Assembly (NCBI RefSeq): GCF_934307085.1
Contig: NZ_CAKRCF010000025.1
Span: forward strand, 1-45,683
Direction of reading: 5' to 3'
Length of the DNA stretch: 45,683 nt
From: an uncultured Anaerobutyricum sp.
Lineage (GTDB): Bacteria; Bacillota; Clostridia; Lachnospirales; Lachnospiraceae
A program made the position numbers and the translations under genes. The notes under the pieces were generated by a model. The model saw nothing but the letters and a program-made list of their open reading frames with translations, was not told the origin of the DNA and did no database searches. Every line of letters starts with the position of its first letter. The first letter of the stretch is position 1. This document shows, in pieces, positions 15,930-25,423 of the stretch.

Positions 15930-18326
15930 TTAGATTTCGTCAATCTTCTTTTTATTATATAAATGCAGTAACCTGTCTGCTTCCTCGTCGTCAATCCAGT
16001 CATTCAAAAGAATGCCGTCTTTGTCGGGAAGGCTCTCACCTGTTTCGTCAAATTCAAATTCTTCCGGCTCTACCGGATATTCTCCATCCGCAGATTCAAA
16101 ATTTTCAAATTTTCCGGCTTCTGCATCCTCATTCTTTCTTGACGGCATTCCGTCTCCATAGTAATCATCTGGGTCTGGATAGTCGCTATACTGAGAGAAT
16201 TCTTTTAATATAAAGTCGATGGTTCGCTCCATTTTATTGGCAGAATGAACGACAATTTCTGCCTTCTGACCTAATGTAAAGATTCGTCCGGTATGCTCTC
16301 CGGTTAATTTATAACTTTCCTCGTCAAATACATAAAAATCATCTAAGAGACTGTTAATTGGCACCATTCCCTCGATGGTATTCTCAAGTTCTACAAAGAA
16401 TCCCCAGGAAGTAACTCCAGAAATGACTCCCGTAAAAGCTTCTCCCATATACTGCTGCATATATTCTACTTTTTTCAGCTTATCTACTTCCCTTTCTGCA
16501 TCCTGAGCACGGCGTTCCATTGTGGAACTCTGCTGTGCTACAGCCGGTAGAATGGCTTCGTAATGTTCTAACCGCTTCTGATTTAACTTACCATGAATAT
16601 TTTCTTTGATAATCCGATGAATCTGTAAATCTGGATAACGGCGAATTGGTGAAGTAAAATGGGTATAGTACTGTGTAGAAAGTCCAAAATGTCCAACATT
16701 TAGCGTCGTGTACTTCGCCTGCTTCATGGAGCGAAGGGCAAGGCGGCTGATTAATGGCTCTTCTGGCTCTCCTTCCAAAGAAAAGAGAAGCTTCTGGATT
16801 TCTTTTGGATGAAAACTCTCTCTTCCTGTCTTCATATAGTAGCCAAAGTTATGGATAAATGTATCAAGTTTCTTTATCTTGTCACTGTCCGGTGCCTCAT
16901 GGGTACGATAAACAAAAGGAATCTCCTGCCAGAAGTAGTCCTCTGCAACTGTTTCGTTAGCAAGAAGCATAAAGTCCTCGATAATGTCTGTCGCAACATT
17001 TCTTTCGTATGGGTGAATATCTACCGGATAGCCTTTTTCGTCCACAACAATCTTGGATTCCGGGAAGTCAAAGTCAATTGCACCACGCTTTCTTCTCTTT
17101 TCTTTTAAGATAGCTGCTGCCTCTTTCATTAAGAAGCAAAGGTCACGAATATCTTCTCTTTTGCCTTCTGGATGGTCTTCGCCTTCAAGGATTGCCTTCA
17201 CTCCTGTGTAACTCATACGCTCATCGACACAGATAACGGATTCTGTAATCGTATGGTCAAGTACATTACCACCGGCATCAAAAGTCATCATACAACTCAT
17301 CGCCAGACGCTCAACTCCGGCATTTAGAGAGCAGATTCCATTAGAAAGTTCTCTTGGAAGCATTGGGATTACCCGGTCAGCAAGATAGACACTTGTTGCT
17401 CTTTCTAATGCCTCTTTATCCAATGGAGAATCTTCTTTTACATAATGAGACACATCTGCGATATGCACACCAAGATAGTACTTTCCATCTTTTTTAGAAA
17501 GTGTGATTGCATCATCTAAATCTCTGGCATCTTCACCATCAATTGTTACGGTAAGAAGATCACGGAAATCTGCCCTCTTTCCAATTGGCTGCTCTGTAAT
17601 TTCCTGTGGAATAGACTGCGCCTCTTTTATAACAGACTTTGGAAATTCTTCTTCAATTCCGTAAGCTCTGACGATACTGGTCACATCGGTCGCCGGGTCA
17701 TCCATCGCTCCGAGAATTTCGATAACTGCCCCTTCTGGCTTCTTCCGTTCCCCGCCAAAATCCGTTAACTGCACAACAACCTTATCCCCATCTTTTGCAC
17801 CATTGATATGCTTCTTGGAGATAAAAATATCTTTATCATAATGGCGGTCATCTGGAAGTACAAAACCAAAGTTAGTATTTTTCTGGAATGTACCGACAAG
17901 TGTCTTACACCCTCTCTCTAAAATCTTTAAGACCATACCTTCACGGCGTTTTCCATCGCCACCAGTCTTCTTTGTTACCTTTACTTTGACAACATCTTTG
18001 TGCAGTGCACCGTTGACATACGTTGCAGGAATAAAAATATCTTCGTCCTCTCCCTCAACTGTCACAAAGCCAAATCCACGGGCATTCGCAGTAAATATAC
18101 CAGTCACATTCTGATTCTCCGGCTTGATATACTTGCCTCTTGCAGTAAGTTCCACACTGCCATCTGCTACCAGTGCATCCATTACCTCTTTTAAAGCACC
18201 TCTGTCTTTATGTGGCACCTCCATAAGATATGCCATCTCTTTTAACTTTAATGGAATATAATTCGGATCGTAAATCATATCCCGGATACTGTTTTTACGC
18301 TGTTCAAATAATAATCTGTCTTTCAT
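15930..18326 (-). CDS. rnr: ribonuclease R
   Basis: A 798-residue 3'-5' exoribonuclease of the RNase II family, able to degrade structured RNA and linked to trans-translation through SmpB. There is an N-terminal winged-helix-like segment (about 1-70) and cold-shock OB domains (RGFGFVTVEGEDEDIFIP and NFGFVLPDDRHYDKDIFI). The RNB catalytic domain carries DGEDARDLDDAI (about 262-273), which holds the metal-binding Asp cluster. A C-terminal S1 domain (FTGVISGVTSWGFFVELEN) follows, then an acidic tail rich in Asp and Glu. The ATG at 18326 has AGGGG upstream. A terminator hairpin separates it from secG, so it either depends on read-through or has its own promoter. Confidence 0.96.
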   Translation of the reverse strand: MKDRLLFEQRKNSIRDMIYDPNYIPLKLKEMAYLMEVPHKDRGALKEVMDALVADGSVELTARGKYIKPENQNVTGIFTANARGFGFVTVEGEDEDIFIPATYVNGALHKDVVKVKVTKKTGGDGKRREGMVLKILERGCKTLVGTFQKNTNFGFVLPDDRHYDKDIFISKKHINGAKDGDKVVVQLTDFGGERKKPEGAVIEILGAMDDPATDVTSIVRAYGIEEEFPKSVIKEAQSIPQEITEQPIGKRADFRDLLTVTIDGEDARDLDDAITLSKKDGKYYLGVHIADVSHYVKEDSPLDKEALERATSVYLADRVIPMLPRELSNGICSLNAGVERLAMSCMMTFDAGGNVLDHTITESVICVDERMSYTGVKAILEGEDHPEGKREDIRDLCFLMKEAAAILKEKRRKRGAIDFDFPESKIVVDEKGYPVDIHPYERNVATDIIEDFMLLANETVAEDYFWQEIPFVYRTHEAPDSDKIKKLDTFIHNFGYYMKTGRESFHPKEIQKLLFSLEGEPEEPLISRLALRSMKQAKYTTLNVGHFGLSTQYYTHFTSPIRRYPDLQIHRIIKENIHGKLNQKRLEHYEAILPAVAQQSSTMERRAQDAEREVDKLKKVEYMQQYMGEAFTGVISGVTSWGFFVELENTIEGMVPINSLLDDFYVFDEESYKLTGEHTGRIFTLGQKAEIVVHSANKMERTIDFILKEFSQYSDYPDPDDYYGDGMPSRKNEDAEAGKFENFESADGEYPVEPEEFEFDETGESLPDKDGILLNDWIDDEEADRLLHLYNKKKIDEI

Positions 18327-18353
18327 ATACTAGTTTCCCCTATCAAAACTTTG

Positions 18354-18397
18354 TCAAAAAAAGCCGTCTCAGTTCAGCTTGCGAATTGAGACGGCAT
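18354..18397 (-). terminator. terminator between secG and rnr
   Basis: Perfect 9-bp stem GCCGTCTCA (18363-18371) and TGAGACGGC (18387-18395), with extra inner pairing and then TTTTTTT on the minus strand. It lies directly downstream of secG and upstream of rnr, so it probably reduces transcription into rnr. Confidence 0.8.
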
Positions 18398-18415
18398 CAT
18401 TAGTCTGCTTTAAAA

Positions 18416-18658
18416 TTACTGGAAAACCTTCAGGCAAAGGCCGATGGCTACTACGAAAAATAAAAATCCAAGAATTGCTGTAATTCTCTCTAACTTACCT
18501 TCCTTAGTCCGGCCACGGTTCTTTCTAACATAAGAATCAGAATCAACCTGTCCGCTTAACGCACCGAACCCTGAATTCTTGCTTTCCTGCATCATTACCA
18601 CGATAATCATCGCAAGACATATTAACATAAAAATGATTGTTACTAATGTTCTAGCCAA
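18416..18658 (-). CDS. secG: preprotein translocase subunit SecG
   Basis: An 80-residue membrane protein of the SecYEG channel. Two hydrophobic segments (about 3-23 and 58-78) flank the conserved middle (MQESKNSGFGALSGQ), with a short charged loop between. The start codon is TTG at 18658, fixed by AGGAGG 8 nt upstream. It has its own strong extended -10 promoter and a terminator immediately after it. Confidence 0.93.
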   Translation of the reverse strand: MARTLVTIIFMLICLAMIIVVMMQESKNSGFGALSGQVDSDSYVRKNRGRTKEGKLERITAILGFLFFVVAIGLCLKVFQ

Positions 18659-18695
18659 ATTTCACACCTCCTGCCATCTACACAAAATCTAAGCT

Positions 18696-18724
18696 ATTAT
18701 AGCACAGTTTTTTCCATAAAACAA
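18696..18724 (-). promoter_or_regulatory. secG promoter, extended -10
   Basis: On the minus strand there is a -35 TTGTTT (18719-18724), a 17-bp spacer and a -10 TATAAT (18696-18701) preceded by TGC, an extended -10. The predicted leader is about 30 nt. Confidence 0.75.
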
Positions 18725-18739
18725 GCTTTTAAAAAGCTT

Positions 18740-20017
18740 TTAATTCGCCTGTGTTGTAGATTCCGCAGAATCTGTAGACTGTTCTGCCAAATAATCCTGT
18801 GTACTTTCCGTAATTCCATCAATAAATGTATCAAAAATGGATTTGGACTGTGTCATAGACTCTCTGAAATTACCATTCTTGATATATTTTTTGTATTTTT
18901 TAAAGCTCTTATTACTTGCTGCTAACGTATCTAGAGAAGAACCGTCAACCGTAAACTTCTCTGTATTAAATACTTTTGCATTTCCAGCTCTTAAGTTCTT
19001 CTCAAGTTCTGCAACCTTTGCTGCAGTTCCATCTGACACATGTTCATCATTTAACTGGGAAATGACAACCGCATCTTCTGCATAACCAGCTGTCCAGTCT
19101 GCTGCGATTGCTTTTCCTTTTAATACTTTATTCACCGCATAAGTATAATACTTGCTCCAGTCAGAAGTAACTGAAGTCAGTGCATCCTTTGGTGCAGTGG
19201 AAATGAGGTTTACCTCATTACCGATAAGTGGTGTATCATTTTCCGCACAAACGGTTGCAACTGCTGTTGTATAGGTATACTGTGCCATCAATTTCACACC
19301 TGCCGCGATAAGCTGTCTTGCTGCCTTGCCATCTGCATCATAGACACCTCTTTTACCAGCATAACGAACTAAAACAGAAGCCTGGGAGCAAACTCTTTCT
19401 ACTCCAAGATAAAATGCATTAATGCAGCTTGTTGTCTTTGCATTTTTATCATAAGCCACAAATCCAATCACGCAGTCAGACGTACTGATATCTCCTCTGT
19501 CTAAAAGATGATTTAATTTTGCACCTGCTACAAGGCCGGCTACATGGTACGCTTCATAAATTCTTGTATCATAGTTGTGGAAGTTAGAAAGTCCGCTTTC
19601 CTTCGCAAGCTTTCCGCCCTCCTGACAAAACTGTACATCTGGATACTGCTTTGCTGCCTCTTCTAAAATACTCTCAAAATTGGGATTCTCTGCAAAAATA
19701 ATGCTACATCCTTTTTCGACAAGTTCTGCTGCTTTTTTCTCACAGTCTGCCTGTTTCACACTCTCTTCAATAACAATCTGATTATCAGCAATGCCTGTTT
19801 CTTCCTGCATTTTGCGGATTCCCTGTACACGTGCAACGGTATCCGGCGCATTCCCATCAGAAGAAAGCAGGTATCCTACCTTCAGGCTACCACTGTCTGC
19901 CTGATTTGTCTGCTGCTTGTTTCCGGTATTTTCAGGAAAAAGAGACTTGCTGCTTCCGCATCCACAGATGGAAAGTGCCATTACCAATGCCATAATCACT
20001 GCTATATGTTTCCTCAT
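18740..20017 (-). CDS. BMP-family nucleoside-binding lipoprotein (second copy)
   Basis: A 425-residue substrate-binding lipoprotein of the basic membrane protein (BMP/PnrA) family, expected to bind a nucleoside outside the cell and pass it to the permeases encoded just upstream. The lipobox LSICGC follows a hydrophobic signal peptide (MRKHIAVIMALVMA). The periplasmic-binding fold carries VIFAENPNFES-like and FHNYDTRIYEAYHVAGLVAG segments typical of BMP proteins. The ATG at 20017 has GGAGG upstream; longer in-frame extensions run into the permease gene and lack a signal peptide. The C-terminal tail is Ser/Thr-rich. It begins 25 nt after the last permease gene and is clearly related to, but diverged from, the BMP protein at 24005-25255. 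Confidence 0.88.
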   Translation of the reverse strand: MRKHIAVIMALVMALSICGCGSSKSLFPENTGNKQQTNQADSGSLKVGYLLSSDGNAPDTVARVQGIRKMQEETGIADNQIVIEESVKQADCEKKAAELVEKGCSIIFAENPNFESILEEAAKQYPDVQFCQEGGKLAKESGLSNFHNYDTRIYEAYHVAGLVAGAKLNHLLDRGDISTSDCVIGFVAYDKNAKTTSCINAFYLGVERVCSQASVLVRYAGKRGVYDADGKAARQLIAAGVKLMAQYTYTTAVATVCAENDTPLIGNEVNLISTAPKDALTSVTSDWSKYYTYAVNKVLKGKAIAADWTAGYAEDAVVISQLNDEHVSDGTAAKVAELEKNLRAGNAKVFNTEKFTVDGSSLDTLAASNKSFKKYKKYIKNGNFRESMTQSKSIFDTFIDGITESTQDYLAEQSTDSAESTTQAN

Positions 20018-20042
20018 GTTTTCGATTCCTCCGTTTCTGTGC

Positions 20043-21023
20043 TTAACGGTCCTCCCTGAAGTAAGCCAGTCCCAGACTATCTGGTGGTTGCTGTTCTCTC
20101 TTTTTACGGAGACTTGTAATAATAAGCACAATAATTGTCACCAGATATGGAAGCATCTTAAATATTTCCTGCATACTTCTTCCAAGCCCTGGTATATAAA
20201 GATATAAAATGTAAAGTCCTCCGAAAAGAAATGAACCCCAGATTGCATTGATTGGCTTCCAAAGAGCAAAGATAACAAGTGCTATCGCAAGCCATCCTCT
20301 GTCACCAAACCCATTATTGGTCCAGGTTCCTCCAGAATATTCCATTACAAAGTAAAGACCTCCAAGACCTGCTATTCCTCCGCCAATCACGGTGGCAAGG
20401 TACTTATACAGAGTAACGTTAATTCCGGCTGCATCTGCTGTTGCCGGGCTTTCTCCTACTGCTTTAAGATTTAGACCCCAGCGGGTTCTCTTTAAGAAAA
20501 ACGCCATAAGTAGTGTAATAATAATTGCAAAATATGTCAAGAACCCATAATTAAAAAATATGTCCCCTATGACTGGAATTTTTGATAGCAGTGGAATCTT
20601 GGCGCGGTACGCATCTCCGGTAACTGCTACAGAAATCTGTCCGACACCACCGGCAAGCGTGGAAAGAGAACCACCAAAGAAGTTACCAAATCCAACACCA
20701 AATGTTGTAAGTGCAAGACCTGCCACGTTCTGGTTTGCTCTTAATGTAATCGTCAGCACACTGAAAATCAGTCCGCCAAACGCCGCCATTAAAAATGCAG
20801 CAAGGAGAGAAAGAATCATTCCTACAAGACCATTTGGATGTGCGACAAGTTTTTCATAGTAAAAGGCTGCCATCAGACCGGCAATTCCTCCCATGTACAT
20901 CATTCCGGGAACACCAAGATTTAAGTTTCCGGACTTCTCTGTGAGAATTTCTCCGTCTGCGCCAAAGAGCATACAAATTCCCTGCATAATCGCTTTTTGT
21001 ATAAAGGTAATTAATACTGACAT
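20043..21023 (-). CDS. nucleoside ABC transporter permease (NupQ/YufQ-like)
   Basis: A 326-residue inner-membrane permease of the branched-chain/ribose permease superfamily. It has about 8-9 hydrophobic segments and the conserved GADGEILTEKSGNLNLGVPGMMYMGG start and YKYLATVIGGGIAGLGG motif. Homologues in Gram-positive bacteria (Bacillus YufQ, NupQ) pair with a second permease and a double ATPase for nucleoside uptake. The ATG at 21023 has AAGGAGG about 9 nt upstream. It starts 14 nt after the other permease gene, in the same operon. Confidence 0.92.
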   Translation of the reverse strand: MSVLITFIQKAIMQGICMLFGADGEILTEKSGNLNLGVPGMMYMGGIAGLMAAFYYEKLVAHPNGLVGMILSLLAAFLMAAFGGLIFSVLTITLRANQNVAGLALTTFGVGFGNFFGGSLSTLAGGVGQISVAVTGDAYRAKIPLLSKIPVIGDIFFNYGFLTYFAIIITLLMAFFLKRTRWGLNLKAVGESPATADAAGINVTLYKYLATVIGGGIAGLGGLYFVMEYSGGTWTNNGFGDRGWLAIALVIFALWKPINAIWGSFLFGGLYILYLYIPGLGRSMQEIFKMLPYLVTIIVLIITSLRKKREQQPPDSLGLAYFREDR

Positions 21024-21037
21024 TTCATTTTCCCTCC

Positions 21038-22132
21038 TTATGCGCTGTGCTTTTTACGAAATTCCAATTTGTAGTTAATGAAAAATTCGCATCCGATTAC
21101 AAAGAACAAAATAATTCCGGTAATTACTTCTGATGCATTTTCATTCAGATTATACTGTGTTGCAATCTGGATTGCTCCCTGCTGCATAAATACAAGAAGG
21201 AATGCAATAACTGCCATTGCCCACACATTAAACTTCGCAAGCCATGCTACGATAATCGCAGTAAAACCACGTCCTCCTGCCGTACTTGTAGAAATCGTGT
21301 GGGAAGATCCACTTACAAGGATAAATCCGGCAAGACCAGCAATTCCTCCTGAGATTCCAACGGTACGGATAATAACTTTTCCGACGTTAATTCCGGCATA
21401 ACGTGCAGTATTTTCACTTTCTCCAACAACGGCAATCTCATAACCGTGTTTGGTACGTTTCATATAGACAAACATCACCACTGTCAGCAATAATACAATG
21501 ACAAGATTCCATCCATAATCAAGACCAAAAAGTGGTGGAAGCCATCCTGCTCTTGTCGGTGCATTGATAATTCCAACGGAGTTTGAACCTGCCGGATTCT
21601 CCCAATATACAATACAAAAAGTCACAACCTGCATTGATACATAATTTAACATCAGGGTAAATAATGTCTCGTTTGTATTCCATCTTGCCTTAAAGAATGC
21701 AGGAATAATACCCCAGATTCCTCCTGCAATAAAACTACAGATAAACATAAGTACAAGAAGTACTCCTGTTGGAAGGGCATTGCCTGCATAAATCATCATT
21801 GCAGCTGAGGCAACACATCCCATAAGAATCTGTCCCTCTGCTCCAATATTCCAAAACTTCATTTTAAAGGCAGGAGTTACTGCTACGGCTACACAAAGAA
21901 GTGTCAGAGCATCTCTTGCCGTTACCCAGAAACGTCTGCTCGTTCCTACCGCTCCTTCCACGATTCCCTCGTAGACTTCTACTGGATTCATTTTAATGAT
22001 TACATAAATAAAACCTGCACATACAACAAGAGAAAGAAGAATCGCAATAATTCTTACCAGCCATTTTTTTCCAAATGACATATCTTCTCTTTTTGAAAGA
22101 TGTATCAGTGGTTCTTTCACTGTATTGTCCAT
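21038..22132 (-). CDS. nucleoside ABC transporter permease (NupP/YufP-like)
   Basis: A 364-residue permease with about 9-10 hydrophobic segments. The motif AFKMKFWNIGAEGQILMGCV (substrate-pathway start) and YEIAVVGESENTARYAGINVGK (the cytoplasmic coupling loop that docks on the ATPase) are both clear. It forms the heterodimeric channel with the next permease. The start codon overlaps the ATPase stop by one base (TAATG), a sign of translational coupling. The substrate class is inferred from the BMP lipoproteins. Confidence 0.92.
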   Translation of the reverse strand: MDNTVKEPLIHLSKREDMSFGKKWLVRIIAILLSLVVCAGFIYVIIKMNPVEVYEGIVEGAVGTSRRFWVTARDALTLLCVAVAVTPAFKMKFWNIGAEGQILMGCVASAAMMIYAGNALPTGVLLVLMFICSFIAGGIWGIIPAFFKARWNTNETLFTLMLNYVSMQVVTFCIVYWENPAGSNSVGIINAPTRAGWLPPLFGLDYGWNLVIVLLLTVVMFVYMKRTKHGYEIAVVGESENTARYAGINVGKVIIRTVGISGGIAGLAGFILVSGSSHTISTSTAGGRGFTAIIVAWLAKFNVWAMAVIAFLLVFMQQGAIQIATQYNLNENASEVITGIILFFVIGCEFFINYKLEFRKKHSA

Positions 22133-23658
22133 TATTGTTCCTCCTTATGGGATGTCATCAATCTTCCCACCTCTTCTTTTGTTGTCTTTCTCGCATCGAC
22201 GATTCCTGTTACTTTACCATCACAAAGTACCATGATTCTATCACAAAATTCCAGAAGCATATCTAAATCCTCTGCTACACAGACAACCGAAACACCTCTT
22301 TCTTTCTGCTTATTTAACAGATTATAAATCATATAGGAAGAGTTAATATCAAGACCACGTACTGGATAGGCTACTAAAAGAACCGCCGGAGAAGATGCAA
22401 TTTCTCTTCCGACAAGAATCTTTTGTACATTACCTCCTGAAAGTCTTCTTACCGGATAATCAATATCCGGGGTCACAACATCCAAATCTTCTTTAATCTT
22501 TTCAGCAAGTTCCTTCGGTGCCTTTAGGCTGGTAAAGAAACCTTTTCCCTTTCGAAAAGAACGAAGCAACATATTTCCTGTCATACCCATAGAGCCGACA
22601 AGTCCCATACCAAGACGATCCTCTGGAACAAAGGAATGGCGGACTCCAAGTTCGTTAATCTGTGCTGCATCATACTTAGCAAGATCGATATCTCCTCTTT
22701 CCGGTGAATGAAAAATAACACTACCAGATGAAAGCTTGGTAAGACCGGCAATCGCCTCTAATAATTCCTTCTGTCCACTTCCAGAAATACCGGCAACACC
22801 AAGCACTTCACCTCCAAAAGCTTCAAAGGATACATTTTCTAAGGTATGAATACCATCTTCATTCGTGCAAGTAATATTATTGATTGTAAGACGCTTTTTC
22901 AAATCATGTGGTATTGGCCGGTTAATATCAAGAGAAACCTTTTCTCCTACCATCATTTCTGTAAGAGATTCTACCGTTGCTTCCGATGTCTGCAATGTCC
23001 CAATATATTTTCCTTTTCTAAGAATAGCAACACGGTCAGATAACTCTAAAACCTCATTTAACTTATGTGTAATAATAATAATCGCTCTGCCATCATCTCT
23101 CATATTCCGAAGAACTTCAAAAAGCTTATCTACTTCCTGGGGAGTCAATACCGCTGTTGGCTCGTCAAGAATTAAAATATTTGCTCCACGGTACAGCATC
23201 TTAACGATTTCTACCGTCTGTTTCTGTGATACAGACATCGTGTATACTTTCTGTGCCGGGTCAAGATCAAAACCATACTTATCTACAAGTTCCTGAATAT
23301 CTTTATGCACCTTTTTCATATCAAGGATTGCATTTCCTTTTAATCCAAGAATAATATTCTCAGCAGCAGTCATAACATCAATCAATTTAAAATGCTGATG
23401 AATCATTCCTATTCCAAGATTAAAAGAATCTTTTGGAGAACGAATAGACACTTCCTTTCCATCTACTAAAATATGACCCTCATCTGGGAAATAAATTCCA
23501 GAAATCATATTCATTAATGTGGTCTTTCCACTTCCGTTCTCCCCAAGCAACGAAAGAATCTCTCCTCTTTTTACTTTAAGATTGATTCCATCATTTGCGA
23601 CAATTTTGCCAAATCGTTTTGTGATATTTTGTAATTCTATGGCATATGTCTGTTCCAA
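22132..23658 (-). CDS. nucleoside ABC transporter ATPase with two nucleotide-binding domains (NupO/YufO-like)
   Basis: A 508-residue tandem ATPase that powers uptake through the two permeases. The first domain has a canonical Walker A GENGSGKTT (about 38-46), the signature MSVSQKQ, Walker B ILILDEPTAVLTP and switch His (IITHK). The second has the degenerate Walker A GISGSGQKE, the signature LSGGNVQK and the weakened Walker B VLLVAYPVRGLD, as is usual in sugar/nucleoside tandem ATPases. The start is TTG at 23658, supported by GGAGG 9 nt upstream. The 346-nt gap upstream holds hairpins but no gene. Confidence 0.93.
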   Translation of the reverse strand: MEQTYAIELQNITKRFGKIVANDGINLKVKRGEILSLLGENGSGKTTLMNMISGIYFPDEGHILVDGKEVSIRSPKDSFNLGIGMIHQHFKLIDVMTAAENIILGLKGNAILDMKKVHKDIQELVDKYGFDLDPAQKVYTMSVSQKQTVEIVKMLYRGANILILDEPTAVLTPQEVDKLFEVLRNMRDDGRAIIIITHKLNEVLELSDRVAILRKGKYIGTLQTSEATVESLTEMMVGEKVSLDINRPIPHDLKKRLTINNITCTNEDGIHTLENVSFEAFGGEVLGVAGISGSGQKELLEAIAGLTKLSSGSVIFHSPERGDIDLAKYDAAQINELGVRHSFVPEDRLGMGLVGSMGMTGNMLLRSFRKGKGFFTSLKAPKELAEKIKEDLDVVTPDIDYPVRRLSGGNVQKILVGREIASSPAVLLVAYPVRGLDINSSYMIYNLLNKQKERGVSVVCVAEDLDMLLEFCDRIMVLCDGKVTGIVDARKTTKEEVGRLMTSHKEEQ

Positions 23659-24004
23659 CGCTATTTTCCTCCATTATCTAATTGTATACCCACGAAACGT
23701 ACTTAAAAACTCAAAAACAATCCACATGCTCTAATTACAACATGTCCTTTAAAAGCATTTTTCAAATACGTTCTAAAACCTTTCCCGGTTCTTTGAATAC
23801 ATAATTTTGTTTATAGGCAAGTCAAAAAAGACCGGCCAGTTCTTCTTTGATTTAACTGTAAACAAAAATTGTTTTTTACATAATCAGGCAGAGCTGTCAT
23901 AATGACTGCTCTGCCTTTATTACTAAATCACTGTATCTATTCAGAACTATTCTGGAGCGTGTTTAAAATTCAAGAATACTGCGATAATCCTGAATAATCA
24001 CAAA
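23659..24004 (-). promoter_or_regulatory. 346-nt intergenic leader with two hairpins, between BMP gene and ATPase gene
   Basis: It holds no gene. On the minus strand there is a 9-bp hairpin (AGGCAGAGC at 23886-23894 with GCTCTGCCT at 23908-23916), then immediately an AT-rich inverted repeat at 23858-23879, then about 200 nt of AT-rich leader to the ATPase TTG. Neither hairpin has a perfect U tail on this strand. It may be an attenuator that makes the first lipoprotein more abundant than the membrane parts. I did not recognise a purine riboswitch core. Confidence 0.4.
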
Positions 24005-25255
24005 TTACTTTGTAATGGAGTTAATTCCATCAATGATAAATGTGAATGCCGGTGCAGAAGGCATTCCGCTTTCTACATCAGATTCGTGGAAATATCCATC
24101 TTTGATATAATCTTTTAACTTTGTTGCATCCTCGTCACCAGATTCTACGAGTTCTTCAAGAGTCTTACCGCCTACTGTGAACTTAGAAGTATCAAATACA
24201 TGAAGAGTTCCATCCTCGATTTCCTTCTGTGCCTTTTCTACTGCTTCCTTTGTTCCTTTCGCTACTGTTTTATCATTAAGATCTGTGATTGCATCTGCTC
24301 CATCCTTTACACCTTTTGCCCAGTCTGTCTCGATGGCCGTTCCATCAATAACACTCTGAACTGCATATGTGTAGTAAGGACCCCAGTTGATTGTTGCAGA
24401 AGTAAGTGCTGCATCTGGAGCTGTAGGAATCATATCAATGTTATATCCTACACAAGGAACTTTCTTTGCTTCACAAGCGGTAGGTGCTCCTGTTGTATCT
24501 GCATGCTGGCTGATAAGTACGCAGCCATCTGCGATTAACTGTTCTGCACATTCTTTTTCAAGGTCAAAAGATGCCCAGCTATTTGTATATTTTACTTCCA
24601 TTGTAGCAGAATCACAAACAGATTTTACTCCCAGATAGAAAGAAGTGAATCCACTGATAACCTCGGCATATGGGAAAGCCCCTACATAACCCATCTTACA
24701 TTTATCTTTTGTGATCTCACCATTTTTAATCATCTCATTTAACTTCATACCAGCAACGACACCGGATAAATAACGGGATTCGTATACGTTAGTAAAGAAG
24801 TTATGCATATTAGAAAGTCCGCTACTCTTAGCCTGATATCCTGTTGCGTGACAGAACTGTACGTCTGGATAATCGGCAGCTGCCTGAAGAATATAACTCT
24901 CATGTCCAAAGCTGTTTGCAATGATAATATTGCATCCCTGCTCTGCTAAGTCAACTGCGGCGTCATAACATCCTTCGTCTTCTTTGATGTTTGTCTTGAT
25001 TACTACCTGATTATCAGAAAGTCCAAGATTCTTCTTCATCTCTTCTACAGCCTTTAAATGTGCTTCAGTATAACCTTCATTCTCATCACCGATCATGATA
25101 CATCCAACCTTAATATCGGATGCAGATACTGCTTCTCCTGCTGCAGAACTTCCCTTAACTGATGTGGAACTTTCTGCTCCGCCTTTAGAAGAACCGCAGG
25201 CACAAAGTGATGCTGTCATTACAGCGGCTAAAATAAATGCCAGTAATTTTTTCAT
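24005..25255 (-). CDS. BMP-family nucleoside-binding lipoprotein (first gene of the transporter operon)
   Basis: A 416-residue substrate-binding lipoprotein of the BMP/PnrA family. The signal peptide and lipobox (MKKLLAFILAAVMTASLCAC) are followed by a Ser/Gly linker and a binding fold with INIGDENEGYTEAHLKA-like, MHNFFTNVYESRYLSGVVAG and GYVGAFPYAEVISGF segments. Its likely ligand is a nucleoside, captured outside the membrane for the NupOPQ-like transporter. The ATG at 25255 follows AGGAGGAAGG. It shares fold and many motifs with the lipoprotein at 18740-20017; having both at the two ends of one transporter operon suggests two specificities for one channel. Confidence 0.92.
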   Translation of the reverse strand: MKKLLAFILAAVMTASLCACGSSKGGAESSTSVKGSSAAGEAVSASDIKVGCIMIGDENEGYTEAHLKAVEEMKKNLGLSDNQVVIKTNIKEDEGCYDAAVDLAEQGCNIIIANSFGHESYILQAAADYPDVQFCHATGYQAKSSGLSNMHNFFTNVYESRYLSGVVAGMKLNEMIKNGEITKDKCKMGYVGAFPYAEVISGFTSFYLGVKSVCDSATMEVKYTNSWASFDLEKECAEQLIADGCVLISQHADTTGAPTACEAKKVPCVGYNIDMIPTAPDAALTSATINWGPYYTYAVQSVIDGTAIETDWAKGVKDGADAITDLNDKTVAKGTKEAVEKAQKEIEDGTLHVFDTSKFTVGGKTLEELVESGDEDATKLKDYIKDGYFHESDVESGMPSAPAFTFIIDGINSITK

Positions 25256-25299
25256 TTTCCTTCCTCCTATATCTATTGCTTATGAAAAAATACATTTCT

Positions 25300-25328
25300 A
25301 TATTAGACTACATTTTTTCAGAAGTAAA
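25300..25328 (-). promoter_or_regulatory. candidate promoter of the nucleoside transporter operon
   Basis: On the minus strand there is a -35 TTTACT (25323-25328), a 17-bp spacer and a -10 TAATAT (25300-25305). The predicted leader is about 38 nt. Confidence 0.5.
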
Positions 25329-25423
25329 GTCGAAATAGGCAGAATATAAAATTTTTCTCATAAATCTTTCATTTTTTAGTTTTTGTAATACACTTTTCTT
25401 CTCTTTATTTCCTTTTTCTTTTT

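Noticed and set aside
19018..20131. longer N-terminus of the second BMP lipoprotein
   Set aside because: Starting at 20131 would overlap the permease gene and place 38 residues before the signal peptide; the ATG at 20017 has a Shine-Dalgarno and gives a normal lipobox.
23659..24004. purine riboswitch in the nucleoside-transporter operon
   Set aside because: No conserved purine-aptamer core (TATA-P1, U-rich junction and paired loops) was found; the hairpins are simple inverted repeats.
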